Shown here: positions 8,052-17,531 of the stretch, piece by piece
Layout: every line of letters begins with the position of its first letter
Numbering within the stretch: the first letter of the stretch is position 1
Assembly: GCF_000159095.1 (NCBI RefSeq)
Contig: NZ_GG666297.1
Span: 24,355-88,354, forward strand
From: Anaerococcus tetradius ATCC 35098
Lineage (GTDB): Bacteria > Bacillota > Clostridia > Tissierellales > Peptoniphilaceae
DNA length: 64,000 nt
Reading direction: 5' to 3'
Notes under the pieces: model-generated
The model's database searches: none
Told to the model about the DNA's origin: nothing
What the model saw: the letters and a program-made list of their open reading frames with translations, nothing else
Translations under genes and position numbers: made by a program

Positions 8052-10022
8052 ATGAAATTTAATTTACAATCAAATTATAAGCCTAGAGGCGATCAGCCTA
8101 TAGCTATAGATAAATTAACAAAGGGCATAGAGGATGGCAAGCATCACCAAATCCTAAGAGGGGTTACAGGTTCGGGTAAGACTTTTACCATGGCTAACAT
8201 CATCCAAAATGTCCAAAGACCTACTTTGGTCCTTGCCCACAACAAGACCCTAGCCTACCAGCTTTTTACGGAGTTTAAGGAGTTTTTTCCAGACAATGCT
8301 GTAGAGTATTTTGTTTCTTATTACGATTACTACCAACCAGAAGCCTATGTTGCAGCTACTGATACCTACATAGCCAAGGATTCATCTATAAATGATGAGA
8401 TTGACAAGATGAGGCATTCTGCGACTATGGCTCTTTTTGAAAGACGAGATGTTATAATAGTTGCTAGTGTGTCTTGTATTTACGGTTTGGGAGATCCTAT
8501 AGAGTACCAAAAGCTTGTAGTTTCTCTAAGGCCTAGTCAGGAGATTAGCCCAGAGGATGTTATGAGGAAGCTAATTGATGTCCAATATGTTAGAAATGAT
8601 GTGGATTTTTCTCGTGGAACTTTTAGGCGTAGGGGGGATATACTCGACATTTTCCCAGCTGGTTTTGATCAAAAGGCTATTAGGATAGAGTTTTTTGGAG
8701 ATGAGATTGACGAGATAAGCGAGTTTGACGCTCTTACAGGTAAGGTTACTGCAAAAATTAGCCACGCCTATATTTATCCTGCCAGCCACTATGCAACTTC
8801 AAGTGAAAAGACCGAAAAGGCGATTGTTTCTATAGAAGAAGAGTTAGAAGAAAGACTTTTTGAACTTAATAGGGAAAATAAGCTTCTTGAAGCCCAAAGG
8901 CTTGAGCAAAGGACCAAGTATGATATAGAGATGCTTAGGGAGATTGGTTTTTGTTCAGGAATTGAGAATTATTCAAGACATTTAAGCCAAAGACCAGCAG
9001 GGTCTAGGCCTTATACTCTTATAGATTATTTCCCAGAAGACTTTATCCTTATGGTTGACGAATCCCACGTTTCTATTCCTCAAGTAGGGGGAATGTATGA
9101 GGGGGATAGATCCCGTAAGCAAAACTTGGTCGACTATGGCTTTAGGCTTCCTTCAGCCCTAGACAACAGACCCCTAAAGTTTTTTGAGTTTGAAGATTTA
9201 ATCAAGCAAGCAATCTATGTTTCAGCAACACCTGGCCCTTATGAGTTGGAAAAGACCCATGGTCAGATGGTCGATCAGATTATAAGACCTACCGGCCTAC
9301 TAGATCCATTAATCGAGGTAAGGCCAACCAAAAATCAGATTGATGATCTTATAGAAGAAGTTCACAAGACTATAGAGAAAAAGGAAAGAGTCCTTGTTAC
9401 TACCCTTACCAAGAAGATGGCAGAAGACCTTACGACCTATCTTACAGAAAATGGCATCAAGGTTAGGTATCTTCATTCTGATATTAAGACTATCGAAAGA
9501 AGTGAGATTATTAGAGAGCTTCGCCTAGGAGAGTTTGACGTATTAGTTGGAATTAACCTCCTTCGTGAGGGACTAGATATACCAGAAGTATCTCTTATAG
9601 CAATTCTTGATGCGGACAAGGAGGGCTTCCTTCGTTCAGAAACTTCTCTTATCCAAACCATAGGTAGGGCTGCGAGAAACTCTGAGGGCAGGGTAATCAT
9701 GTATGCTGACACTATTACCAAGTCCATGAAAAAGGCTATAGACGAAACTGAACGCCGTAGGAAGATTCAAGAGGACTTTAACAAGGTCCATGGCATAGTT
9801 CCAACTACAATTAAGAAAAATATTGCTGAAATCATCCAAATCACCAAGAAGAAGGAAGAAGAGGAGATTGAAGAGTTTAGCAAGGACGATATAGAAACAA
9901 TATTAATCAACATGGAAAGCGAGATGTATAAGGCAGCTGAGGAGCTAGACTTTGAGCGTGCAGCAGCCCTTCGTGATCAGATTAAGGCTATGAAAGATAA
10001 TTTTACAGGAGTGATTAATTGA
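8052..10022 (+). CDS. uvrB: Excinuclease ABC subunit B
   Basis: This 656-residue helicase-like DNA damage-recognition subunit works with UvrA and UvrC in nucleotide excision repair. Walker A (GVTGSGKT) lies near residue 38. The beta-hairpin region ([11 protein letters not shown]), the DESH Walker B box, helicase motifs V/VI ([19 protein letters not shown]) and the C-terminal UVR motif ([17 protein letters not shown]) are all visible. The length is typical. ATG 8052 has an AAGGA ribosome site. The last bases overlap the uvrA start, so the two genes are translationally coupled. No LexA box was recognised upstream. Confidence 0.98.
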   Translation: MKFNLQSNYKPRGDQPIAIDKLTKGIEDGKHHQILRGVTGSGKTFTMANIIQNVQRPTLVLAHNKTLAYQLFTEFKEFFPDNAVEYFVSYYDYYQPEAYVAATDTYIAKDSSINDEIDKMRHSATMALFERRDVIIVASVSCIYGLGDPIEYQKLVVSLRPSQEISPEDVMRKLIDVQYVRNDVDFSRGTFRRRGDILDIFPAGFDQKAIRIEFFGDEIDEISEFDALTGKVTAKISHAYIYPASHYATSSEKTEKAIVSIEEELEERLFELNRENKLLEAQRLEQRTKYDIEMLREIGFCSGIENYSRHLSQRPAGSRPYTLIDYFPEDFILMVDESHVSIPQVGGMYEGDRSRKQNLVDYGFRLPSALDNRPLKFFEFEDLIKQAIYVSATPGPYELEKTHGQMVDQIIRPTGLLDPLIEVRPTKNQIDDLIEEVHKTIEKKERVLVTTLTKKMAEDLTTYLTENGIKVRYLHSDIKTIERSEIIRELRLGEFDVLVGINLLREGLDIPEVSLIAILDADKEGFLRSETSLIQTIGRAARNSEGRVIMYADTITKSMKKAIDETERRRKIQEDFNKVHGIVPTTIKKNIAEIIQITKKKEEEEIEEFSKDDIETILINMESEMYKAAEELDFERAAALRDQIKAMKDNFTGVIN

Positions 10023-12826
10023 CAGAGATTAAAATAAAGGGAGCGAGGACTAACAATCTAAAAAATGTAGATATAAACTTGCCAAGGGATAAGATGATTG
10101 TCTTTACCGGTCTTTCTGGCTCAGGCAAGTCTACCCTCGCCTTTGATACTATATATGCAGAAGGACAGAGACGTTATGTAGAAAGTCTTTCCTCCTATGC
10201 TAGGCAATTTTTGGGGAATTTGGATAAGCCTGATGTGGATTCGATCGAAGGTCTTTCCCCATCCATATCCATTGACCAAAAGACGACTAATAGAAATCCA
10301 AGGTCTACTGTAGCGACAGTTACAGAAATCTATGATTATTATAGGCTTCTCTATGCCAGAGTAGGAGATGCCTATTGCCCAGTTTGTGGCAAGGCTATTG
10401 AGGCCCAGACCATAGATCAGATGGTTGATAGGGTAAAATCTTTAGCTGATAGAACTAGGATTCAAATTCTTGCTCCGGTTATTAGGGCTAAAAAGGGAAC
10501 TCACAAGAAGGCCCTCGAAAATATCCAAAAGGACGGCTATGTGAGAGTTGTTATAGATGGAGAAAAGTACGAACTTTCAGATGAAATTGAGCTTTCCAAG
10601 ACCAAGAAGCACGACATATCGGTAGTAGTCGATAGGATTGTAATTAAAGAAGGAATTGAGGCAAGACTAGCTGATTCTATAGAGACTGCCTTGGCTCTTT
10701 CTGACGGACTTGTGATAATTGATGTGATAGACGGAGAAGATATTCTCCTTTCATCAAAACTTGCTTGCCCAGAAGGTCATATAAGCCTTCCTGAGCTTAC
10801 ACCCAATATGTTCTCCTTCAATGCTCCAATAGGGATGTGTTCTGATTGCAATGGTTTGGGCTTTCATTTGCAAATCGATCCAGACCTAGTCTTGCCAGAT
10901 CACAAGCTATCCATAAATGAGGGAGCTGTGGATTGCTATGCTACATCAACTAAGGGTTCTTACTATTATGAAATTATAAGAGCCATAGCAGACCATTACA
11001 AATTCCCTCACGATAAGCCGATAAAGGATGCTCCAAAGAAAATGATAGAGGATATCCTCCACGGGACAAAATACGACCTATCCTTTGTTTTTGACAGTCA
11101 TTATTCTGGAAGCAAGAGATATACGGGACCTTTTGAGGGAGTAATTAAAAACCTCTACGACCGTTATCAAAGAACTAATTCTGATGTCCAAAAGAAGAAG
11201 TTTAGAGAGTATATGTCAGAAGAAGAATGTGAGACTTGTCACGGAGATAGGCTAAAGCCAGAGGTGCTTGCAATAAAAGTAGGAGATAAAAATATATCAG
11301 AACTAAGCAAGCTATCTGTTGAAAAATCGGTTGAATTTTTTGAAAATCTAAAACTCAGCCCGATGAAGGAAAAAATTGCCGAGCTTATTATAAAAGAAAT
11401 CAAGGCGAGACTTTCCTTTTTAAAAGACGTAGGTCTAACTTATCTTACCCTAAACAGGGCGGCTGCCACCCTTTCTGGTGGAGAAAGCCAAAGAATAAGA
11501 CTTGCCACCCAAATAGGTTCGGGCCTTGTGGGAGTTTGCTATGTCCTAGATGAGCCTTCCATAGGACTTCATCAAAGAGATAATGACAAGCTTATCAAAG
11601 CTTTGAGAAATCTAACTGATATTGGCAACACCCTAATCATAGTTGAACATGACGAAGACACTATGAAGGAAGCTGATTATATAGTTGATATTGGTCCTGC
11701 CGCAGGCATCCATGGTGGAGAGATTGTAGCTAAGGGTAGCCTAGAAGACATAATGAAGGCTAAAAATTCCATAACAGGAGCTTATCTTGCAGGCAGGAAG
11801 AAAATCCCAGTACCTAAAGAACGCAGGAAGAGCGATTCTTATATAGAAATAAAAGGAGCAGCTGCCAACAATCTAAAAAATATTGACGTAAAAATCCCTC
11901 TAGGAGTCCTAACAACAGTAACAGGAGTTTCTGGATCGGGCAAGTCTTCACTTGTAAATGAAATCCTCTATAAGGCTGCGACAAAAAAGATTAACAAGAG
12001 CAAAGTCAGAGCAGGCAAACACGAAGATATCCTAGGACTTGAAAAAATCGATAAGGTTATAGCAATCGACCAATCACCAATAGGAAGAACTCCACGTTCA
12101 AATCCAGCCACCTACACTAAGGTCTTTGATGCAATTAGAGATGTCTTTGCCATGACCAACGAGGCTAAGATGAAAGGCTACGATAAGGGAAGATTTTCCT
12201 TTAATGTAAAAGGAGGAAGGTGTGAAGCTTGTAAGGGAGATGGAACAATCAAGGTAGACATGATGTTTCTGCCAGATGTTTACGTTCCTTGCGAAGTCTG
12301 CCATGGTAAAAGATACAACAGGGAAACCCTCGAAGTCAAATACAAGGGTAAGGACATATCAGAAGTCCTCGATATGACTGTGGAAGAGGGGATAGAATTT
12401 TTCCAAAACCACCCAAGTATTGTAAGAAAACTTCAAACCCTCTATGATGTAGGACTTGGCTATATAAAAATCGGTCAGCCTTCCACAGAACTTTCTGGAG
12501 GAGAGGCCCAGAGGGTAAAGCTTGCGACAGAACTTGCCAAAGTATCGACGGGAAAGACCCTCTACATCCTAGATGAGCCAACAACAGGCCTTCATATGGC
12601 AGATGTCCACAAGCTAATAGAAGTCCTCAACAGACTAGTAGATCAAGATAACACAGTTGTAGTAATTGAACACAATCTAGATGTAATTAAAGTCTCCGAC
12701 TATCTAATAGACCTAGGTCCAGAAGGAGGAGACGGAGGAGGAAGGCTAGTAGCAAGCGGAAGCCCAGAAGAAATAGCAAAAGTGGAAGAATCATATACAG
12801 GTCAATACCTAAAAAAGATTCTATAA
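10019..12826 (+). CDS. uvrA: Excinuclease ABC subunit A
   Basis: This 935-residue DNA damage-sensing ATPase has two ABC modules. The first Walker A (GLSGSGKST) lies near residue 31 and the second (GVSGSGKSS) near 636. Two signatures ([12 protein letters not shown] and [12 protein letters not shown]) and zinc-finger cysteines ([33 protein letters not shown]) are present. The start is TTG at 10019, overlapping the uvrB stop as TTGA; the downstream sequence begins [15 protein letters not shown], where UvrA proteins normally begin. A perfect tetraloop terminator follows, closing the uvrBA operon. Confidence 0.98.
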   Translation: MTEIKIKGARTNNLKNVDINLPRDKMIVFTGLSGSGKSTLAFDTIYAEGQRRYVESLSSYARQFLGNLDKPDVDSIEGLSPSISIDQKTTNRNPRSTVATVTEIYDYYRLLYARVGDAYCPVCGKAIEAQTIDQMVDRVKSLADRTRIQILAPVIRAKKGTHKKALENIQKDGYVRVVIDGEKYELSDEIELSKTKKHDISVVVDRIVIKEGIEARLADSIETALALSDGLVIIDVIDGEDILLSSKLACPEGHISLPELTPNMFSFNAPIGMCSDCNGLGFHLQIDPDLVLPDHKLSINEGAVDCYATSTKGSYYYEIIRAIADHYKFPHDKPIKDAPKKMIEDILHGTKYDLSFVFDSHYSGSKRYTGPFEGVIKNLYDRYQRTNSDVQKKKFREYMSEEECETCHGDRLKPEVLAIKVGDKNISELSKLSVEKSVEFFENLKLSPMKEKIAELIIKEIKARLSFLKDVGLTYLTLNRAAATLSGGESQRIRLATQIGSGLVGVCYVLDEPSIGLHQRDNDKLIKALRNLTDIGNTLIIVEHDEDTMKEADYIVDIGPAAGIHGGEIVAKGSLEDIMKAKNSITGAYLAGRKKIPVPKERRKSDSYIEIKGAAANNLKNIDVKIPLGVLTTVTGVSGSGKSSLVNEILYKAATKKINKSKVRAGKHEDILGLEKIDKVIAIDQSPIGRTPRSNPATYTKVFDAIRDVFAMTNEAKMKGYDKGRFSFNVKGGRCEACKGDGTIKVDMMFLPDVYVPCEVCHGKRYNRETLEVKYKGKDISEVLDMTVEEGIEFFQNHPSIVRKLQTLYDVGLGYIKIGQPSTELSGGEAQRVKLATELAKVSTGKTLYILDEPTTGLHMADVHKLIEVLNRLVDQDNTVVVIEHNLDVIKVSDYLIDLGPEGGDGGGRLVASGSPEEIAKVEESYTGQYLKKIL

Positions 12827-12836
12827 GAGATTTATA

Positions 12837-12862
12837 AAGCCTAAGCGAAAGCTTGGGCTTTT
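12837..12862 (+). terminator. uvrBA terminator
   Basis: A 10-bp stem (AAGCCTAAGC with GCTTGGGCTT, one G-T pair) is closed by a GAAA tetraloop and followed by a short T-run, just after the uvrA stop. Confidence 0.85.
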
Positions 12863-12911
12863 GTAGTAGAGCAAGCAGAAAAACTACCGTCGAGGAGATA
12901 TTCGACCGCCT

Positions 12912-12943
12912 TGTCATCCTGAGGAGCCTAGCGACGTGAGGAT
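12912..12943. repeat. Hairpin repeat copy 1
   Basis: First of three related units that start TGTCATCCTGAGGA and end GACGTGAGGAT. The ends pair (ATCCT with AGGAT). The middle here is the short GCCTAGC. Confidence 0.75.
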
Positions 12944-12955
12944 TTCTCCCCCACC

Positions 12956-12995
12956 TGTCATCCTGAGGAAGAAGCTTTGCTTCTGACGTGAGGAT
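12956..12995. repeat. Hairpin repeat copy 2 with a different middle
   Basis: Same borders as its neighbours, but the middle is an AGAAGC-TTT-GCTTCT hairpin. The unit family therefore keeps its edges and swaps its loop. Confidence 0.75.
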
Positions 12996-13091
12996 CTTTT
13001 TCTTTGACGTCTTATTGTTACTTGGCTCTTAGATTTACTAATCAGATTCCTCGTCGAAATCTACGATTTCTCTGTCGGAATGACATTATCA

Positions 13092-13123
13092 TGTCATCCT
13101 GAGGAGCCTAGCGACGTTAGGAT
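13092..13123. repeat. Hairpin repeat copy 3, abutting a promoter
   Basis: Nearly identical to copy 1, with GACGTTAGGAT at the right border. It ends 10 bases before the TATAAT that serves the radical SAM gene. Between copies 2 and 3 lie fragments such as GTCGGAATGACA and the palindrome ATGACA/TGTCAT, which look like further pieces of dispersed repeats. Confidence 0.75.
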
Positions 13124-13133
13124 ATTTTTGTTG

Positions 13134-13146
13134 TATAATAATCTTA
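13134..13146 (+). promoter_or_regulatory. TATAAT box placed for a leaderless radical SAM transcript
   Basis: TATAAT (13134-13139) ends seven bases before the ATG at 13146, which puts the expected start of transcription at the start codon. No ribosome site precedes the ATG. The -35 region would fall inside repeat copy 3 and is a poor match. Confidence 0.5.
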
Positions 13147-14075
13147 TGGAAATTAATAAGAAACGTTTTAATGATTTGGATTCATTTTTGAAAAGGAAAT
13201 TTAATAAGAAGATATTGAAGCTTCCTCTAGATGGGGGTTTTACTTGTCCTAATAGGGATGGGACTAAGTCCTATGATGCTTGTATTTATTGCTCGGCTAG
13301 GGGTTCAGGTGAGTGGACTATGTCTAGCCATAAGAGTATTAGGGAGCAGATTTCTTATCAGAAAGAAAGACTCAGCAAGGCTGGGAGAGATGAGGCCTAT
13401 ATAGCTTATTTTCAAAATTTTACCAATACTTATGGGGAAGTTTCTTATATGAGAAAGATTTTTATGGAGGCCATAGAAGAGGATGATGTGGTGGGTCTTG
13501 CCATAGCTACTAGGGCGGATTGCCTAAATTCTTCTGTTCTAAAGCTTTTGGAGGACTTATCCAAAAAGACCTTCCTAATTGTCGAACTTGGTATGCAAAG
13601 TGTGAATGAGAAGACGATTTCTTTTGTTAACAGGGGTTATAGCCATGAAGAGTTTGATAAGGCTTTAGCAAAACTTGAAAAGATGGGAATAAATATCTTA
13701 GTTCATATTATAGTCGGCCTTCCTTACGAGACAAATGAAGATTATATGAATGATGTTTCTTATATCAATTCTAAGAAAATTTGGGGAGTGAAAATCCACA
13801 ATCTTTATGTAGAAAAAAATACTAGGCTTTTGGATTTCTATGATAAAGAAGGCCTATCCTATGCAATGACTAAGGATACTTATGTGGGTATAGTGGTAGA
13901 GATGTTAAGAAGGATGAAGAAAAGCCTTGTTATTAATAGGCTTACTGGGGATGGACTTAGGGATGAGATAGTTTTTCCAGCTTGGTCTAAGAATAAGGCG
14001 GCAATTTTATCTAGTATTGACAAAGTTATGAAAGAAAATGATTTTAGACAGGGGGATTTATGTCAAGAAGATTAG
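13146..14075 (+). CDS. Radical SAM protein, YhcC/TIGR01212 family
   Basis: I place the start at ATG 13146 (MEINKKRFNDL). The 22 in-frame codons before it fall in the hairpin repeat and promoter. The 309-residue protein has the family block GGFTCPNRDG, then the remaining cluster cysteines (ACIYCSA), giving the spaced C-x7-C-x2-C site for a 4Fe-4S cluster and S-adenosylmethionine. VELGMQSVNEKT and HIIVGLPYETNEDY follow, typical of radical SAM barrels. The biochemical role of this family is not established to my knowledge. The 3' end overlaps the next gene by 16 bases. Confidence 0.88.
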   Translation: MEINKKRFNDLDSFLKRKFNKKILKLPLDGGFTCPNRDGTKSYDACIYCSARGSGEWTMSSHKSIREQISYQKERLSKAGRDEAYIAYFQNFTNTYGEVSYMRKIFMEAIEEDDVVGLAIATRADCLNSSVLKLLEDLSKKTFLIVELGMQSVNEKTISFVNRGYSHEEFDKALAKLEKMGINILVHIIVGLPYETNEDYMNDVSYINSKKIWGVKIHNLYVEKNTRLLDFYDKEGLSYAMTKDTYVGIVVEMLRRMKKSLVINRLTGDGLRDEIVFPAWSKNKAAILSSIDKVMKENDFRQGDLCQED

Positions 14076-14659
14076 AATCAAAGTTTTATGTTAATTCGTT
14101 GGAAGATGGCTTGTATCAGAACAAGAAAAAGACCTTGCTCTTGGTAGTTGACGAACAACCAAAACTTATGACTACTATGGAAAACGGTGAAAAGACTATT
14201 ATTAACACTCTTAGCCTAGTTAAGGCCTTCAAGGAATACGACATGGCTTATCTTGCAACAGAACAATATCCAAAGGGCCTTGGCAGAAGTGATGATAGGC
14301 TTTTGGAAGAGATTGAAGAAGGAAAGATTTTTCCTAAGACACTTTTTGATGCTGCCATTGATGAAGTTAGGGAATTTATAGAAAAAGAAGGCATAGAAAA
14401 AGTCCTAGTAACTGGAGCAGAAGGCCATATTTGTATCTATCAAACAGCAAGAAGCTTCCTAGATATGGGTCTTGATGTATTTTTGGTAGAAGATGCTATT
14501 TCTTCATTTTCTGAAGGACTAAAGTTAACAGCTATGGGAAGTCTTGAAAAGATGGGAGCTGTTAGGGTGAATACAGAAATGATTTTGTTTGACCTTGCAA
14601 GAGATGCCAAGGATCCACATTTTAAATTTATTTCTGCCCTAGTTAAGAGCGCAAGATAG
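14060..14659 (+). CDS. Isochorismatase-family cysteine hydrolase
   Basis: The 199-residue alpha/beta protein has the family triad in order: Asp31 (LLVVDEQ), Lys93 (FPKTLFDA) and Cys125 (GAEGHICIYQTA). The VTGAEGHICI stretch is the nucleophile loop with its preceding cis-peptide region. Members hydrolyse amides or related bonds (nicotinamidases, ureidohydrolases), and the substrate cannot be read from sequence. A GGGGGA ribosome site fixes the ATG. The 16-base overlap with the radical SAM gene suggests co-expression. Confidence 0.85.
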   Translation: MSRRLESKFYVNSLEDGLYQNKKKTLLLVVDEQPKLMTTMENGEKTIINTLSLVKAFKEYDMAYLATEQYPKGLGRSDDRLLEEIEEGKIFPKTLFDAAIDEVREFIEKEGIEKVLVTGAEGHICIYQTARSFLDMGLDVFLVEDAISSFSEGLKLTAMGSLEKMGAVRVNTEMILFDLARDAKDPHFKFISALVKSAR

Positions 14660-14815
14660 AAGGCTTTTACTAATGATTTTTTGCTTATTGCATAAGAATT
14701 AATATAGTTTTCTTTATTAAATAATTTATATAGCTAGGTAAGTATTTTAGCCTCCTTTGGATCATAGTAATTGTAGACTTTTTTATCATAGCTTATATTT
14801 TACTTAATTACCATC

Positions 14816-14844
14816 TTGTAGTAATTATCCATAAGTGATATAAT
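14816..14844 (+). promoter_or_regulatory. Promoter of the membrane-protein gene
   Basis: TTGTAG, a 17-base spacer and TATAAT (14839-14844). Initiation near 14851 would give a leader of only about 13 bases, beginning at the AAAGGAGG ribosome site. The rest of the 204-base gap behind 14659 shows no gene. Confidence 0.6.
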
Positions 14845-14863
14845 TTATTCAAAAGGAGGCTCT

Positions 14864-15622
14864 ATGAAAAGAGAATATAAATTATCATCAATTGTAATTA
14901 TTCAGTTTATATCAATAATAGTAGCTTTAATTACGAGCGCTTTATTTACCTATATAAGCAAAGATTCAATAATCATTACCTTAATATCTGGTCTTGTTAC
15001 ATCAATAATAACGTTTCTATTTCAATTTGCTATTGTAAGCGGTCTTATAAGAAATAGGATGGGATCTGTTGGAGAATATCTCAACCAGATTAATCTGATT
15101 AATGGTAGAATTATCCTAATAAACTTCTTACTATCTTTACTTTTAAGCTTGGCCATAGGTCTTATGAGTCTTATGGGTGGGGGCATATTTATTGCATCCT
15201 TACTCGCGGATTCTGTTTCAAAGATAATTGGAAGCATGCTTATAGTGGGACTTATAATTATATGTTCGATGATTTTTTCTGTACTTATAAGCTACTTGAA
15301 TTTCTATTGTGCAGATAAACTAGTAGGTTCTGGCAAGAAAGAAGGACTTGGCGAATCTATAAAGCATATCTTTAGGATTGGTAAAGACTTGTTTGTAAAG
15401 ACAATTTTAGTTTATCTAAAATATATTATAGGTCCAGTTATTCTCTTAGGAGCTTTGATGACTCTTGCTATGATTTTTAACAAAGATTCTGGACTTGGAG
15501 GAATTTTATTAATTAGCCTTATAGTAATGCTTATTGCTATATATTCAATAGTTGCTCCAGCCATAGTAATGGCAAGACTTTCTGATAACTATCTTGACTA
15601 TATCGAAGAAGAAAATCTATAA
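14864..15622 (+). CDS. Integral membrane protein of unknown function
   Basis: I do not recognise this 252-residue protein. It has about six hydrophobic segments (residues near 8-30, 35-60, 80-105, 120-150, 185-205 and 215-240), no obvious catalytic motif, and an acidic C-terminus (DYIEEENL). The layout resembles Firmicute membrane proteins with paired helices around a cytoplasmic loop (here SGKKEGLGESIKH). A strong AAAGGAGGCT ribosome site precedes the ATG. It is a single-gene unit with its own promoter and terminator. Confidence 0.75.
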   Translation: MKREYKLSSIVIIQFISIIVALITSALFTYISKDSIIITLISGLVTSIITFLFQFAIVSGLIRNRMGSVGEYLNQINLINGRIILINFLLSLLLSLAIGLMSLMGGGIFIASLLADSVSKIIGSMLIVGLIIICSMIFSVLISYLNFYCADKLVGSGKKEGLGESIKHIFRIGKDLFVKTILVYLKYIIGPVILLGALMTLAMIFNKDSGLGGILLISLIVMLIAIYSIVAPAIVMARLSDNYLDYIEEENL

Positions 15623-15628
15623 ATGAAA

Positions 15629-15663
15629 ATGCTAGTAAGTTTTTGACCTACTAGCATTTTTTT
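15629..15663. terminator. Terminator between membrane protein and nhaC-type gene
   Basis: ATGCTAGTA pairs perfectly with TACTAGCAT, followed by seven T. It lies between two convergent genes. Confidence 0.85.
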
Positions 15664-17202
15664 CTATTTAATTATTGGCGCCTTGCTTTCTTTTCTTAAT
15701 ACTTCCAAACGACTTATGGCATAAGCCCTCCTATCTTCTGGAGCTTTGGCCATTTTTTTCATCTTTGTTTTAGCAAAGAGGTTTGTGTAAGAACCATCTG
15801 CCCAGAAAATATTTCTCTTTAGATAGGCAGTTACTAGGGCGTAGATAGGATTTAAGAGATTTACGAAGGCGTAAGGGAAAAAGTTTAGAGGACTTACTCC
15901 CAAGGTTCTCATCTGATAGGCACCACATGCTGTCCATGGGAACATTACAGCCCACAAGGTACCTGCATCTTCTAGACTTCTTGATAACATATTTCTTGAT
16001 AGACCCAATTCGTCATACTTATCTTCATACAAGGGAGCTGGAACTCCTATACCTAGGAATTGATCACACATGGTAGCATCACAGAAGATTGATGTTAGCA
16101 TGGTAATAAAGACTAGGCCGCCAACAGAGTGGATTCTTTCTTTTAGGTGAGCGAAGAGCTTTTCTATAATACCTGCTCGCTCCAAGGCTCCTCCAAAGGA
16201 AACAGCAAGAAGAATCAAGTTTATAGTCCACATCTGATTATTCATGCCTCCCTTGGCTAGGGCCTTATCTACAAAGTCGTTGCCAGTTGCTATATCTGGG
16301 CCGTAGTGGAGGATAGAAAATATTTCTGCTAGGCTTCTTTGTTTTTGGAAAATCAAAGAAAATACTATACCGACAAAAACAGAAATCATAACCCCAGCAA
16401 GGCCTTCTATCCTAAGTACACATACTAGGATTATCAAAACCACAGGTAAGAGGACTAGGGGATTTAGGTTAAAGTTACTAGCAAGGGCTGTCTTTATTCC
16501 TTCTGCTATGTTTGTATCATAATTTACAACATTTGCCCTAAGACCTAGGATAGAGTAGAGGATAAGGGAAATTATAAAGACGGGCCCTGTTGTAGAGACC
16601 ATGGCTGTAACGTGATCGAAAAGTCCAGTCTTAGCAACTCCTGCTGCAAGGTTGGTAGTATCTGATAGGGGAGAGAACTTATCTCCAATATAGGCCCCTG
16701 AAATAACCATGCCTGCAGTAATGGCAGGGCTAATGCCTAGACCTTGACCTATGGTCATAAAGGCTATACCGATTGTTGCTGTAGCAGTCCAAGATGACCC
16801 GCAGGAAAGACTAACTAAGGAAGTTATAATACAACCTACAGGTAAAAATAATTTAGGGCTTAGCAATTCCAAACCATAGTAAATTAGGGCTGGGATTGTT
16901 CCAGAAATCATAAAAGATGAAACCAAAAGCCCTACTGTTAAAAGGATTAGGATAGCATCAAGGGTTGTCCTTATTCGATCAATCATCCCATCGAGCATTT
17001 GCCTAAAAGATTTGCCACAGCGAAGTCCAACCAGACAGGCTACAATTATTCCGCATATGAGGGGAAGGTGGGCTGCATCGTAAATAGTTTGATCGCCATC
17101 TTTGGCGAAGACAAAAACATAAATCATCAAAAAAACCATTGTCAAAATGGGTAAGATTGCTTCAAATAAATTGGGTAGTCTTTCTTTCTTGACCTTTTCC
17201 AT
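15664..17202 (-). CDS. Na+/H+ antiporter, NhaC family
   Basis: This 512-residue membrane protein has about 12 hydrophobic segments and conserved blocks of the ion transporter NhaC superfamily: GYIGDKFSPLSDTTNLAAG-like sequence (seen here as GAYIGDKFSPLSDTT), LSCGSSWTATATIGIA, and TMCDQFLGIGVPAPLYED. The family exchanges sodium for protons, or in some members malate/lactate, across the cytoplasmic membrane. An AAGGAG site precedes ATG 17202. It faces the trkAH genes, so potassium uptake and sodium extrusion lie side by side. A palindrome overlaps its promoter. Confidence 0.87.
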   Translation of the reverse strand: MEKVKKERLPNLFEAILPILTMVFLMIYVFVFAKDGDQTIYDAAHLPLICGIIVACLVGLRCGKSFRQMLDGMIDRIRTTLDAILILLTVGLLVSSFMISGTIPALIYYGLELLSPKLFLPVGCIITSLVSLSCGSSWTATATIGIAFMTIGQGLGISPAITAGMVISGAYIGDKFSPLSDTTNLAAGVAKTGLFDHVTAMVSTTGPVFIISLILYSILGLRANVVNYDTNIAEGIKTALASNFNLNPLVLLPVVLIILVCVLRIEGLAGVMISVFVGIVFSLIFQKQRSLAEIFSILHYGPDIATGNDFVDKALAKGGMNNQMWTINLILLAVSFGGALERAGIIEKLFAHLKERIHSVGGLVFITMLTSIFCDATMCDQFLGIGVPAPLYEDKYDELGLSRNMLSRSLEDAGTLWAVMFPWTACGAYQMRTLGVSPLNFFPYAFVNLLNPIYALVTAYLKRNIFWADGSYTNLFAKTKMKKMAKAPEDRRAYAISRLEVLRKESKAPIIK

Positions 17203-17246
17203 AAAAATAACTCCTTTTTATAATATCGTAATAAACTGATAAGTAT

Positions 17247-17275
17247 ATACTACAACTAATTGACAAAGTTGTCAA
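17247..17275 (-). promoter_or_regulatory. nhaC-type gene promoter with a palindromic operator on the -35
   Basis: Leftward TTGACA (17275-17270), a 17-base spacer and TAGTAT (17252-17247). The -35 is one half of the perfect inverted repeat TTGACAAAGTTGTCAA (17260-17275), a likely operator for an unidentified regulator. Confidence 0.55.
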
Positions 17276-17483
17276 CAATTAATTTCGTATATTAGCAAAC
17301 TAGCAAACTAAATTACATATAAAGACTTATGCTTTCTTTTAGTTTGTATTTGTTATAGAATATTAGTAAGGATTTGATAAGTATTTTTTCGAAAGCATTT
17401 TGATAAATAAGTTTAGCCTTGGATATTATTTACATAAAAATTTAAGGGAACATCATAATTTTGACAAAATTTATTGAATATAG

Positions 17484-17511
17484 TTGATTTTAAAAGTATA
17501 AGTGCTATACT
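17484..17511 (+). promoter_or_regulatory. trkAH promoter
   Basis: TTGATT, a 16-base spacer and TATACT (17506-17511), 20 bases before the trkA ATG. The 330-base gap behind it holds no gene and no recognisable c-di-AMP (ydaO) riboswitch, which is often found in front of potassium-transport genes. Confidence 0.6.
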
Positions 17512-17531
17512 AAAGTAATCTAGAAGGAGTT

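Noticed and set aside
12912-13123. CRISPR array
   Set aside because: There are only three units with unequal spacing, variable centres and no cas genes. They are dispersed hairpin repeats.
17203-17531. c-di-AMP (ydaO-type) riboswitch before trkA
   Set aside because: None of the conserved aptamer segments are present, although cdaA and a Trk system share the window.
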